Source: DASTFY01 sp963769115 (GTDB lineage Bacteria > Actinomycetota > Acidimicrobiia > Acidimicrobiales > Ilumatobacteraceae). Taken from it: 64,000 nt of DNA. Where the stretch lies: NCBI GenBank assembly GCA_963769115.1, contig CAVYKN010000006.1:185328-249327 (forward strand), in the 5' to 3' direction. This document shows, piece after piece, positions 55,263 through 64,000 of this stretch. Positions within the stretch are counted from its first letter, which is position 1. Each line of letters begins with the position of its first letter. The notes beneath the pieces were generated by a model. It was not told the DNA's origin and did not search any database. It saw only the letters and a program-made list of their open reading frames with translations. The translations under genes and the position numbers were made by a program.

Positions 55263-55410
55263 TCGAGGCGCACCGGCACAGCCCGCGAGCAGGCCCACTG
55301 GCGTCGGACAAGATCTGATGGTTCAGTCCTCGGCCGACCGGCATCGTGACCCGACGAAGCTCTGCGCAGAAGCACCCGATCACACCGCATCAGCGGTGCC
55401 GGGAGTGACG

Positions 55411-55476
55411 CTACGCGGGAGCGATCCGTTCATAGACGAGATGCACCGCGTTCTTCGACGGGCGGACGTTCGTCAT
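55411..55476 (-). pseudogene. Possible N-terminal remnant of an SRPBCC/AHSA1-type gene
   Basis: A 21-residue frame MTNVRPSKNAVHLVYERIAPA with a good GAGAGGAG site, stopping at TAG. The start resembles SRPBCC proteins such as AHSA1, which often occur with DUF1801 genes. Too short to be firm. The rest of the gap 55263-55575 shows no gene. Confidence 0.3.
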
Positions 55477-55575
55477 CGTCGGCTCCTCTCGGTCCATGTG
55501 CAGACGGCCGGCGAGCGTCGGCTCATCGTCCATCCACCGCGCGAGACTCGCCTCGCCGCCGACGGAAGGGACCGC

Positions 55576-55995
55576 GTGACCGCGACGAGAAAGACGAGCC
55601 CGGCACCGAAGAAGCCGGCGCCCAAGAAGGCAGCCAAGCGCGCCGACTACGGCGCGCCGATCGGACCGTGGTTCGAGCAGTTGCCGCCCGAGAAGCGGGC
55701 ACCGCTCGAGAAGCTGCGCGCCCTCATCGAGGCCACCGTGCCCAACGCTCGGTCGGGCCTGAAGTGGGGTGTCCCCTTCTGGACTGTCGACGGCAAGCAG
55801 CTTTGCAACCTGGTCGCGCTCAAGCACGAGGTCGCGCTCGGCATCTTCGCGTCCCCCGAAGCCCTCGACGATCCGAACGGCCAGCTCTCCGGCAAGAGCG
55901 ACGAGTACCGCGTGCTCAAGGTGAAGGACGAGAGCGAGATCGACGCGGCGAGCGTGAAGCGCTGGCTCGAGGCAGCGGTCGCCGCGATGACGTGA
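55576..55995 (+). CDS. DUF1801-domain protein
   Basis: 139 residues with a Lys/Ala/Pro-rich N-terminus (about 1-25, DNA- or RNA-contact candidate). Then a DUF1801 fold follows: LEKLRALIEATVPNARSGLKWGVPFWTVDG and CNLVALKHEVALGIF. Function of the family is not settled. GTG at 55576 follows GGAAGGG. Confidence 0.8.
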   Translation: MTATRKTSPAPKKPAPKKAAKRADYGAPIGPWFEQLPPEKRAPLEKLRALIEATVPNARSGLKWGVPFWTVDGKQLCNLVALKHEVALGIFASPEALDDPNGQLSGKSDEYRVLKVKDESEIDAASVKRWLEAAVAAMT

Positions 55996-56015
55996 TCGAC
56001 GCGTCGTGAGCCGCG

Positions 56016-56414
56016 TCAGCGCTTGGTCTTGGACTCGTTCAGGGCCACGGCCGCGCTGATCAGCGCCTTGAACGCCTTGTTGTCGATCTTCTCGCCCTCG
56101 TGGAAGTCGATGGCCCGCCTCGTGTTGCCCTCGAGGCTGGAATTGAAGAGGCCGGCGGGATCGTCCAGCGACGCGCCCTTGAAGAAGGTGACCTTGACGT
56201 AGTTCTTGTACGTCTCACCGGTGCAGATCATCCCGCCGTGCTCCCACGTGGGGACGCCCCGCCACTTCCAGTCCTCGACGACGTCGGGGTCGGCTTCGTG
56301 GACGAGCGCCCGCAGCTGGCTGAGCGTCTCGCCCCGCCAGTCGCCGAGCTCCTCGATCCGCTGGTCGATCAGCTCGGACGGAGACTTGCTGCCCTTCGAA
56401 TCGCTCTTCGGCAT
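56016..56414 (-). CDS. DUF1801-domain protein
   Basis: 132 residues. LRALVHEADPDVVEDWKWRG and CTGETYKNYVKVTFFKGASL are DUF1801 signatures, and AIDFHEGEKIDNKAFKALI ends the fold. ATG start. Converges with the upstream DUF1801 gene; similar function assumed but unknown. Confidence 0.82.
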   Translation of the reverse strand: MPKSDSKGSKSPSELIDQRIEELGDWRGETLSQLRALVHEADPDVVEDWKWRGVPTWEHGGMICTGETYKNYVKVTFFKGASLDDPAGLFNSSLEGNTRRAIDFHEGEKIDNKAFKALISAAVALNESKTKR

Positions 56415-56479
56415 GCCAACTTCCTAGTCGATCGGAAGCACTTGACAGAGTCGTCTGCTTTCATGACATAAGTTCTGTC

Positions 56480-57125
56480 ATGAAAGCAGCGGCGGGGGCC
56501 CGTCCTTACTCCAGCCCGCTCGGGCGGAGCAGGCGGCCGCCACTCGCGATCGCATCGTCGACGCCGACCGTCGCCCTGCTCCGCGAGGGCGACCCGTCGG
56601 CGTTCGGGATGCAGGACGTCGCCGAGCGGGCAGGGGTCTCGGTTCGCACCGTCTACCGCGTCCTTCCCGACGAAGGACGACCTCATCGCCGGTGTCCTCG
56701 CCGCGATCAACGAGCGCCTCGCTGGCCGCGGCGGGAGATCCGCCTGCCACCGCGGATGCGTTCGTCGAGAGCGTCGGCACGGTCGTGCCGGCGATCTTCG
56801 CGCTCGAGCCCCTGTACCAGGCGCTCTTCGCCACGGCGGCGGGCCGCGAATCACACCGGCGCACCGGTGCAGAGCGGCTCTCGGCGATAGAGGCGGCCTT
56901 CGCCGATGACCTCGCTGACCTGCCGGCCGAGCAGGCCCGGCGCTTCGCCGCCGCGCTGCTACCTCGTGCACGTCCTCGCGCTCGATGTTCTTCCTCAAGG
57001 ACTACGCCGGGTTGGACGCGGCCGACACCGCGATCGCCGTCGAGTGGATGGTGTCCACGCTGACCGCCGGGCTGCGTGACCGCGGACTGCGACGAATGCT
57101 CGGTCGAGCGGAGGAGACGGGCTGA
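56480..57125 (+). pseudogene. TetR-family regulator, multiply frameshifted
   Basis: Pieces in different frames reconstruct a TetR: AEQAAATRDRIVDA, then FGMQDVAERAGVSVRTVYR (HTH), KDDLIAGVLAAINERLAG, and FVESVGTVVPAIFALEPLYQ with FFLKDYAGLDAADTAIAVEW. At least four frame changes occur between 56520 and 56990. The last piece ends in TGATG with the next gene. Either a decayed gene or poor local sequence. Confidence 0.75.
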
Positions 57126-58803
57126 TGAGCCTCGAGTGGAAGGCACCGGGTGGCGGGCTCTGGGAGCTCGAGACGACCCATGTGCAGGGCGGCCAACCCA
57201 GGATCTTCCAGGAGCGGGCGCCGAGGGCATCGGCCGACGGGTTCCGCAGCGCCTCGGCGCGCTACGGCCTCCCGATCGACCACCTCGAGATGCGGTTCGT
57301 GAACGACCACTGCTACGCCCGGATGTGTGCAGTCGGCGCGCCCGAGCCGAAGCCGGGGAAGCCGAGCAGCGCCCCACCGGCCGCCGTGCTGTGGCTGCTC
57401 GCCCGCCTGCACCCCGAGCTCCGGCGGCGGGCGAAGGCGGCCCGGCGGGCGATCGACCAGAAGGTCTGGCACGAGGATCGCCTGCGCTGGGAGCAGCACG
57501 ACCGCGCGGCGATGCTCGCCGCCAATCGTGCCCTCCAGAGCGAGGACCTCGACCGCTTGGACGACGACGAGCTCGCCGACCATGTCCGCCGGGCCGCCGC
57601 CAACATGGAGCACGGCATCGCCATGCACATGGCGCTGATCCCCGTGCAGGACGTCACCGTGGGTCGGCTGCTGCTGGCGTGCCGCACGTGGGGCATCGCC
57701 GACGCCGACACGATCGCCCTCCTCGGCGGTAGCTCGCCGGCGTCGATGGCCTCGGCCGCCGGGCTCGCCGCCATCGCCCAGGCCTGCCGCGACGCCGGCG
57801 TCGAGCCGGCGACGCTCGACGACGTCCGCGCCGCCGGCCCCGAGGCCGCTGCCGCGCTCGACCGCTACCTCGCCGATCACGGCTGGCGCCCGGTCACGCA
57901 GTACTCGCCGCGGGGTGCCTGCCTGGTCGAGCTGCCCGACCTCCTCGTCGAGGCCATCCGGGCGGCGGTCGCCGGCACCGAGCCACCCCACGCCGATCGA
58001 TCCGGCACCGCTGCGGGCGCGGGTCCCCGAGTCCGACCGGGCCCGGTTCGACGATCTCCTCGCTGACGCCCGCGAGTGCTTCGGCGTGCGCGACGACAAC
58101 GTCGCCCTCACCTTCCTCTGGCCCTGCGGGCTCGTGCGCCGGGCGCTGCTCGAAGCGGGCCGGCGCCTGGCCGCTCGCGGGCTGCTCCAGGAGGACTGGC
58201 ACGTCTTCGGCCTCGGCGAGGACGAGGTCGTCGCTGCCCTCGAGCGGAGACGGGACCCTCGCGGAGGTCGCAGCCGGCGAGGGCCGAGCGCGGGATGGCC
58301 GCCGAGGCCGAAGGCGCACCGCTGCAGCTCGGCGACGACGAGGGCCCGCCGCCCGATCCGGGCCTGTTCCCGTCGGCGATGGCCGAGCTGGTGCGCTCGA
58401 TCATGGTCGGCTTCGAGCTCGAGCAGGCGATGCTCGGCGCGACCGAAGGAAGCCGCCGCGTGGACGGGCGACGGCATCGGTATCGGCTCCACTCCCTACA
58501 CGGGCCGGGCGTGCGTCGTGGCGTCGGCAGAGGACGCCCTCGAACGCCTGCGCGCGGGCGACGTCCTCGTCACAACGCATGACCACCCCCACCTTCGAAG
58601 CCATCATGCCGATCGCCGGCGCCGTGGTCACCGAGTTCGGCGGGTTGGTCGGCCACACCGCCATCGTCTGCCGGGAGTACGGCATCCCCGCGGTCGTCGG
58701 CGTCGCCGGCGCCACCACCCACATCGTCGACGGCGCCCCGCTGACCGTCGATCCGTCGACCGGCCGGGTGCTCGTCGACGTCGCGTCGACCAGCAACCCC
58801 TAG
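57125..58803 (+). pseudogene. PEP-utilising enzyme without ATP-grasp domain, frameshifted
   Basis: Starts MSLEWKAPGGGLWELETTHV. It has a long helical region (about 1-300), then a PEP-utilising swivelling domain at the C-terminus: GIGIGSTPYTGRACVVAS, EFGGLVGHTAIVCREYGIPAVVG with the phosphorylated His. No ATP-binding N-terminal domain is present. It resembles the C-terminal part of rifampin phosphotransferase/PEP-synthase-like proteins. About five frame changes (near 57980, 58250, 58260, 58450 and 58575). It is coupled to the TetR gene. Confidence 0.72.
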
Positions 58804-59240
58804 CGCCCACCGAGCTGGAGAGACGCCAGGCGGAGTTCGATCACGCGGCGGGTCTGATCGCCGCAGGGGTCGCCGCCGCCACGCGCGGTGTGATCCAGAT
58901 CGGCGGGGTCGGTTCCCCGTGGGATCATCTCGGCGATGACGCTTCCGGCTTCTGCACGATGATCGCACCGCTGAGAGCAAGAGCTGCTGGACGAAGCCCT
59001 GTGCAGTTGCTAGCAGGGAGTTAGACGACTACTACGCGCTGCAGGAGATCTTCTGCCAGCTCTTCGCCGCCTGAGAGCACGCGCACGACGTAGTCACGAG
59101 CCGACCAGTGGATCGGGGTGGGCGAGGCGATCGCCGCCCGGCGCAGCTCCGGCCGTTCGGCGTTCTGACGAACCCACTACGGCGGTCTACTCACTAACGC
59201 AGGGAGATGGCTAGAAGCTGACGAGGCTCTCACGGAATCT
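58804..59240. other. Intergenic/unassigned stretch
   Basis: No recognised gene. A short frame at about 59024-59071 reads DDYYALQEIFCQLFAA before a TGA and looks like a helical end of some protein. Nothing else could be supported. Confidence 0.4.
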
Positions 59241-60118
59241 GTGCGCCTCTGGGCGCTGGGCCACCGCTCGCTACGTGGCGGCGCGCTCGTCAGAATAGCC
59301 GATCAGCGCGTGCGGCAAGGACGCTACGAGGAGGTCGAGCAGCTACTCGAGCGCCTCGGGCGTCGATCTCGACGAGCTCGACTTCGTCGCGGCCATCGAC
59401 GCAGAGGCGAGCACGGTGCTAACGCCAAACACGCTCGAGCAGGCTTTGGCTGACCTCTACCCGCGCGGAACGACAGTGGAGCTCGATGTTGGCCACTCTT
59501 GGTCGATACACACCTGGCCGCAGGCGACCTCGAAGACGGCCGACGCCACCACTGAGTGAGCTCGGAGGCGTGCGCCGCCCTGCACGCCGACCGACTACTT
59601 GACGGCGTTGGCCGCCCTCGCTCGAGGCCGGCTCCACGTCGCACTCGGGACAGGCGACCCGCAGGCTTGCCTGCACGCGGCGCTCGCCCGATTAGATAGA
59701 GCCGAAGATGCCGATCGATGACGGACTGTGCTCGCCTCGAGCTCGCCAAGGCTCTCAGCACACGATCAGCCTGAGGTCGCGGTCGCGAGGACCGAGTTCG
59801 CGCTGGCCGCTTTCGCACGTCTCGACGCGCGCGGCACGAGGACGCCGCTACGGCGGTGCTACGCAATCTCGGCGTACGTTCGCCCGACCAGCGGCAAGGG
59901 GGCCGGACCGCTGAGCAAGCGCGAAGGAGAGGTCCTGGAGCTGCTCAGCCTCGGGCTGTCGAACCCGGAGATCGCCGACCGGCTCTTCATCAGCAGAAAG
60001 ACCGTGGAGCACCACGTCGGCCACGTGCTGTCCAAACTCGGACTCCGCAGCCGCTCCGAAGCAGCCGCCTACGCCACCCGAGCCAGAATCCGCCGCCCGA
60101 ATAGGGGAGCTCCCCGAT
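59241..60118 (+). pseudogene. LuxR-family regulator with TPR-like region, decayed
   Basis: Fragments in changing frames: RIADQRVRQGRYEEVEQLLE, then YLTALAALARGRLHVA, EFALAAFARLDAR and DAATAVLRNLGVRSPDQRQ, all helical repeat-like pieces, followed by an intact LuxR HTH, LSKREGEVLELLSLGLSNPE and SRKTVEHHVGHVLSKLGLR. The N-terminal ATPase part is absent. Several frameshifts or deletions. A decayed regulator or very poor sequence. Confidence 0.7.
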
Positions 60119-60177
60119 GCGCCAGAACCGAAAGAGGGCGCATGCTTCGGTCACCGACGACCGGAGGATCACAGACC

Positions 60178-61097
60178 ATGGCCGCGGACTACGACGCCAT
60201 CATCGTGGGCGCACGCTGCGCTGGCGCCCCAACGGCGATGCTGCTCGCCCGCAACGGCTACCGAGTGCTGCGTGGTCGATCGGGCATCGTTCCCGAGCGA
60301 CACCGTCTCGACGCACATGATCCACGCCCCTGGAGATCGCGGCATTGCACCGATGGGGGCTGCTCGACGAGATCATCAGCCACCGGGTGCCCGCCTATCG
60401 AGCTCTACTCCTTCGACTTCGGGCCCTTCACGATCGCCGGCAAGCCCGCGCCCCGCGACGGCATCGCGAGCGGGTACGCGCCGCGACGAACGGTCCTGGA
60501 CAAGATCCTCATCGACGCCGCCGCCGCAGACGGAGCCGAGGTGCGCGAAGCGCTTCACCGTCGACGAGATCGTCATCGAGGACGGCGTCGGTCGTCGGGA
60601 TCCGTGGGCACGGTAAGGATGGCGGCACCGTCACCGAGCGAGCCCGGGTCGTGATCGGCGCCGACGGGCGGAACTCGATTAGTCGCCAAGGCCGTCGCAC
60701 CCGACGCAGTACAACGAGCAAGCCGATGCTCCAGTGGAGCTACTACACCTATTGGAGCGGGCTGCCCGTCGATGGCTTCGAAGTCACCGTCCGCCCCGAC
60801 CGCGGCTGGGCCGCCATGCCGACGAACGATGGGCTCACGCTCGTCGTCGTCGGGTGGCCCTACGCCGAAGCGGCCGCCTACAAGGCCGACGTCGAGGCCA
60901 ACTACCTGAAGACGCTCGATCTGTCGCCCGGAGTTCGCCGACCGGGTGCGCAGCCGCGACTCGCGAAGCACGGTTCGTTGGCACCGCCGTGCCCAACTAC
61001 TTCCGGACGCCGACACGGGCACGGATGGGCGCTGGTGGGCTCATGGCGGCGAGCGGCGCCACGACGGTCTGAGCAAGCCACGGTGTCGGACTGGTGA
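60178..61097 (+). pseudogene. FAD-dependent oxidoreductase, decayed
   Basis: Starts MAADYDAIIVGARCAGAPT with a good dinucleotide fold (G-x-x-x-G-x-P-T), then in other frames SFPSDTVSTHMIHAPG, IAALHRWGLLDEIISHRVPA, LYSFDFGPFTIAGKPAP, VVIGADGRNS and WSYYTYWSGLPVDGFEV. This matches geranylgeranyl-reductase/PHBH-type FAD monooxygenases. Five or more frame changes. The LuxR remnant directly upstream may have controlled it. Confidence 0.75.
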
Positions 61098-61174
61098 GGC
61101 CTAGGCCGATTCCTCCGATCAGTGGCGCGGATAGCGGGGACCACGAATCCCCGGAGCTGCGGACCACCTGCCGG

Positions 61175-61948
61175 TCATTCGACGCCCATGACCGCGGCAT
61201 CGGCGACGGTGTCATCACCGGCCACGGCGCGATAGATCAGCGCTCCCAGGACACCTCCGATGATCGGCGCGATCCAGAAGAGCCACAGCTGGCCGAGCGC
61301 CCAGCCCTCACCACCCATGGCCAGCAGGATCGCCGGACCGGTGGAGCGGGCAGGGTTCACCGAGGTGTTGGTGACCGGGATGCTGATGAGGTGGATCAGG
61401 GTGAGTGCCAGACCGATGGCGAGTGCGGCGAAACCCTTCGAGGCCCGCTTGTCGGTCGTGCCCATGATCACCGCCAGGAACACCGCGGTCAGGACCACCT
61501 CGATGACGAGGCCAGCACCCAGGTTGAAGAGACCGGGGGAGTGGTCGCCATAGCCATTGGCGGCGAAACCACCGGCGGTCAAGGTGTCCTTCGACACCCC
61601 CCTCTGGTTGATGGCGATGAGCCACAGGGTCGCGGAGGCTGCGATCGCAGCGACCACCTGAGTGACGATGTAGGGGAGGGCTTCCTTCCAGTCGAACCGT
61701 TTGGCGGCCGCCAGGCCGATGCTGATCGCCGGGTTGAAATGCCCACCGGAGATGTGACCGACGGCGTAGGCCATGGTCAGCACCGTGAGCCCGAACGCAA
61801 GGGAGACACCGAGGAAGCCGATGCCGAGCCCGGTGTTCTGGCCAGCAGGGTCGAGGAACTGGGCGGCCAGCACCGCGGCGCCCGTGCCGCCGAACACCAG
61901 CACGTACGTCCCGATGAACTCTGCTCCGAGCTTGGCTGAGAGTCTCAT
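61175..61948 (-). CDS. Aquaporin (MIP family)
   Basis: 257 residues, six TM helices. The two NPA loops are GHFNPAI and SVNPARST, with AEFIGTYVLVFGGTGAAV at the start. Resembles AqpZ-type water channels; a serine/threonine-rich insertion (about 120-140) is present. ATG at 61948 after GAGGAG. Intact, unlike the genes to its left. Confidence 0.93.
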   Translation of the reverse strand: MRLSAKLGAEFIGTYVLVFGGTGAAVLAAQFLDPAGQNTGLGIGFLGVSLAFGLTVLTMAYAVGHISGGHFNPAISIGLAAAKRFDWKEALPYIVTQVVAAIAASATLWLIAINQRGVSKDTLTAGGFAANGYGDHSPGLFNLGAGLVIEVVLTAVFLAVIMGTTDKRASKGFAALAIGLALTLIHLISIPVTNTSVNPARSTGPAILLAMGGEGWALGQLWLFWIAPIIGGVLGALIYRAVAGDDTVADAAVMGVE

Positions 61949-62241
61949 GGTGATCTCCTCTCGGTTGAGGCTCCGAACACGGACTTCAGCACACGAGGCG
62001 CGGCAAATCACGCATCCGCGTTGGCGGTGGTCGGCTCGCTGCCGAGTGTTGATCGTCTGTGAGCCTGTGCGTCGAGCGTCGATCCAGCCACGCCGGGTGA
62101 GACCGCGCTGACGGACGTTGCCACGGTTGGTCGTCGGCGCCACGTCTCGGCCGGTCGTGCTCGTCGCCTCGGGTGGCAGCCTGCGAGCAGGGCAGTGAGG
62201 GGTGCTTCCGACCTGCTAGGGGTCGCCGCGAGACGCGCGGG
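61949..62241. other. Non-coding gap between aquaporin and cyclase
   Basis: About 290 bp upstream of the aquaporin and downstream of the cyclase stop. No gene, repeat or strong hairpin was seen. Confidence 0.5.
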
Positions 62242-63642
62242 TCATGTCTGACGGTCGGAGGCTGCGGTGCCCGTTCCGGCAGTAGCCGCTGAGCCGAGCG
62301 GAACCGGGGCGCGGCTCGGCCGTCGACCGACGAGATACCAAGCCTCCATCTGGCCCTTGCCCTTGACGGCGATCGTGCCCCTCGGCTCGCATTGGAACTC
62401 GTCAGCGAGCAGTTCGTAGGTCGCCCGAGTGATCTGGATCCGCCCCGACGTCCCGTGCGATTCCATCCGACTGGCGGTGTTGACGGCGTCTCCCCACAGG
62501 TCGTAGAGGAACCGCTTTCGGCCGATCACGCCGGCCACGACCGGTCCCGAGTTGATGCCCACGCGCAGTTCCAGCCCGAACTGGCCGACGTCGTCGCTGG
62601 CGCGCATCGCGTCGAGCATGTCGAGCGCCATCAGCGCCAGGGCCTGGGCATGATCGGGCCGCGGTGTCGGCACGCCAGCGGCCGCCATGTAGCAATCGCC
62701 GATGGTCTTGATCTTCTCGAGTCCGTACCTATCGGCAAGGGTGTCGAAGTGGGAGAAGAGCAAGTCGAGGATGCCGACGACCTCGGCCGGCTCGCGGTGC
62801 TCCGTCCACGGCGTGAAGTCGACCACGTCGGCGAAGAGGATCGAGGCTGAGCTGAACTGATCGGCGATCGGCTGCGTCTGCGCCTTCAGCTGCTCGGCGA
62901 TCGAACGCGGCAGGATGTTGAGGAGCAGGTTCTCGGACTTGGCCTGCTCGCTCCGAAGCGCGTTGAGGGCGTCGCGGCGCTGTTGCGCGAACAGCGCTAA
63001 CAGCGTGAAGACGATCGTGCCCCCGACCACCACGTTGAGCGCGAGCATCGTGCTCGTGAACCAGACTGGCGGCGCCGGCGTGATGCCGCCCAGCACCTCC
63101 CCAGCGATTCCCGAGCCCAGGAAGATGACGACGTAAGCGGCGTACCATCTTGCCGCGGCTCGGACGTCGCTGAACACGAGGGCCCCTAGCGGCGCGAGGA
63201 TGCCCCACAAGCCCACGCCCCCGGAGTCGAGGAAGCCACCGAGCGGGATCATCGAGAGCGTCGGCGCGAACAGGATGTCCATCAGGTTCACGCGGAGCAG
63301 CAGGGCAAAGTCGCGCGTGCGCGAGAAGACGCCGATCGCTCCGAGCAGGACGACGAAGTACACGAGCGGCACGAAGCCGACCGGCGATCCAAACGCCAGG
63401 TAGAGGACGCCCCAGAGCAGAGCGATCGGCAGGATCAGCACAGAGATCAGGACGAGGAGCGCCTTGCTGGAGCGGGTGTCCTCGTCGTCACGCGGATCGG
63501 CGCCAATGAGCGCCACCCGGGCGCGCACAGCATCGGCGACGATCCGGGTGCGACGCACCGGGTTCACGCCGGAGACGCTACTCGTGGGACCGGCGAGCCT
63601 GGATCTCTGCCACGGCAGCCAGGGGTCAGGGTTCTGCAGCAT
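62242..63642 (-). CDS. Class III adenylate/guanylate cyclase, membrane-bound
   Basis: 466 residues. N-terminal cytoplasmic leader, six TM helices (about 72-235), then a class III catalytic domain (about 270-440): ILFADVVDFTPWTE (first metal Asp), EKIKTIGDCYMA (Lys and second Asp), VGINSGPVVAGVIG and DLWGDAVNTASRME (Asp plus transition-state Asn/Arg). The Lys and Asp point to ATP specificity. ATG at 63642 is my choice; later GTGs are possible. Confidence 0.9.
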   Translation of the reverse strand: MLQNPDPWLPWQRSRLAGPTSSVSGVNPVRRTRIVADAVRARVALIGADPRDDEDTRSSKALLVLISVLILPIALLWGVLYLAFGSPVGFVPLVYFVVLLGAIGVFSRTRDFALLLRVNLMDILFAPTLSMIPLGGFLDSGGVGLWGILAPLGALVFSDVRAAARWYAAYVVIFLGSGIAGEVLGGITPAPPVWFTSTMLALNVVVGGTIVFTLLALFAQQRRDALNALRSEQAKSENLLLNILPRSIAEQLKAQTQPIADQFSSASILFADVVDFTPWTEHREPAEVVGILDLLFSHFDTLADRYGLEKIKTIGDCYMAAAGVPTPRPDHAQALALMALDMLDAMRASDDVGQFGLELRVGINSGPVVAGVIGRKRFLYDLWGDAVNTASRMESHGTSGRIQITRATYELLADEFQCEPRGTIAVKGKGQMEAWYLVGRRPSRAPVPLGSAATAGTGTAASDRQT

Positions 63643-63754
63643 CCGGCGACATCGAACATGAGGGCGTGCGTGATCAGCACGTACCGAACCACGCCGAAGG
63701 AAATCACGGCCGCCCTTCACGGCACCACGCATCGAAACACCTCCGAATCGCAGC

Positions 63755-63920
63755 GCTGCGAACGCCCGGGGACTGTCGACCAAAGAGATCGCCAACGAGA
63801 CGTGCATCTCGCGCCACACCGTCAACGACCACATAAAATCGATCTTCTCCAAGTGCGGCGTGACCAGCCGCGGCGAACTCGTCGCCAGACTGTTCGCCGA
63901 CCCCTCGCCGAGTTCGGCGT
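63755..63920 (+). pseudogene. LuxR HTH fragment
   Basis: In one frame: ANARGLSTKEIANETCIS, then RHTVNDHIKSIFSKCG and RGELVARLFAD. This is the C-terminal HTH of a LuxR regulator without its N-terminal part. The frame stays open into the tRNA, so no stop is seen. Remnant only. Confidence 0.6.
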
Positions 63921-63961
63921 TGGAGGCCCCAGTGTCAACGATCTCCGTCAGTTCCAGACAG

Positions 63962-64000
63962 CGCGCTCGGAGGGACTCGAACCCCCAACCTTTTGATCCG
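63962..64000 (-). tRNA. tRNA-Arg, 3' half (anticodon ends CG)
   Basis: Read on the minus strand: 3' acceptor CGAGCGC (66-72) with discriminator G at 63962, T arm GGGGG-TTCGAGT-CCCTC, variable AGGTT, anticodon 3' stem TCAAA, and loop positions 35-38 CGGA. The anticodon is NCG, so Arg; base 34 lies outside the window. No encoded CCA. The 5' half is off the window. Confidence 0.85.

Noticed and set aside
59024..59071. Possible end of a SnoaL-like or other gene (DDYYALQEIFCQLFAA)
   Set aside because: Only about 16 residues and no upstream continuation with homology, so not called as a gene.
63920..64000. C-terminal extension of the LuxR fragment ending RRDSNPQPFDP
   Set aside because: This is the translation of tRNA-Arg from the opposite strand, a well-known artefact.
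1..64000. CRISPR array, insertion sequence or prophage
   Set aside because: No regularly spaced repeats, transposase motifs or phage structural genes were found on reading both strands.

Overview
This window reads as chromosome of a very high-GC actinobacterium. WhiB and GlnR-type regulators, an ArsA-like ATPase pair, F420/LLM-type oxidoreductases, many GTG starts and ATGA/GTGA gene overlaps all fit. Gene content and order suggest the class Acidimicrobiia, but that placement is an inference without a database search. Almost everything is ordinary core or near-core chromosome. The right end (about 55.3-64 kb) is more ragged, holds broken genes and finishes in a partial tRNA-Arg.

Layout. 0-2.5 kb: 3' end of selA followed by selB (selenocysteine incorporation). 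2.6-8.1 kb: alpha/beta hydrolase and whiB, an NfeD-family membrane protein, two ArsA-like ATPases, a receiver-domain protein and tRNA-Pro(CGG). 8.2-13.1 kb: an SGNH hydrolase, a MazG-like protein and three flavin/F420-type oxidoreductases. 13.1-15.4 kb: asd and lysC on the minus strand (aspartate pathway). 15.5-20.4 kb: cyclophilin, a peptidase S51-like protein, a methyltransferase, a tandem repeat, a tyrosine phosphatase, a 3-hydroxyacyl-CoA dehydrogenase behind a perfect palindrome, and aat. 20.6-22.6 kb: meaA (ethylmalonyl-CoA mutase type). 22.6-28.2 kb: LysM lipoprotein, two hydrolases, a CrtO-like protein, GNAT, histidine phosphatase, YgjP-like metallopeptidase and vapBC. 28.2-34.1 kb: nadE, a lipoprotein, and a nitrogen block of glnII, a type I glutamine synthetase and glnR. 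34.1-38.5 kb: ECF sigma factor, Crp-family regulator, SGNH lipase-like protein, class III aminotransferase and tam. 38.5-47.3 kb: a complete Kdp potassium system on the minus strand (DUF4118 protein, a 56-residue membrane protein, kdpF, A, B, C, D, E). 47.4-55.3 kb: otsB, alcohol dehydrogenase, FAD oxidase, VOC protein, LLM oxidoreductase, two PNPOx-like proteins, a truncated PepSY gene, GNAT, DoxX and PAP2. 55.3-64 kb: two DUF1801 proteins, a run of badly broken genes (TetR, PEP-utilising enzyme, LuxR, FAD oxidoreductase), aquaporin, adenylate cyclase, a LuxR fragment and tRNA-Arg.

Sequence quality matters for reading this window. Single-base frameshifts interrupt genes that should be needed and are otherwise well conserved (lysC, meaA, glnII, kdpA, kdpB, kdpD). 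In most cases the protein continues perfectly in the next frame, usually as if one base had been inserted. These look like uncorrected indels in the assembly. I therefore annotate those genes as single CDSs and mark the shift. The density is much higher between about 56.4 and 61.1 kb, where real decay is also possible.

No CRISPR array, insertion sequence, prophage or defence system is visible. The items most worth a second look are the in-frame PepSY-PNPOx junction, the extended Kdp operon with its phased direct repeats, the oxidoreductase trio, and the decayed block next to tRNA-Arg.
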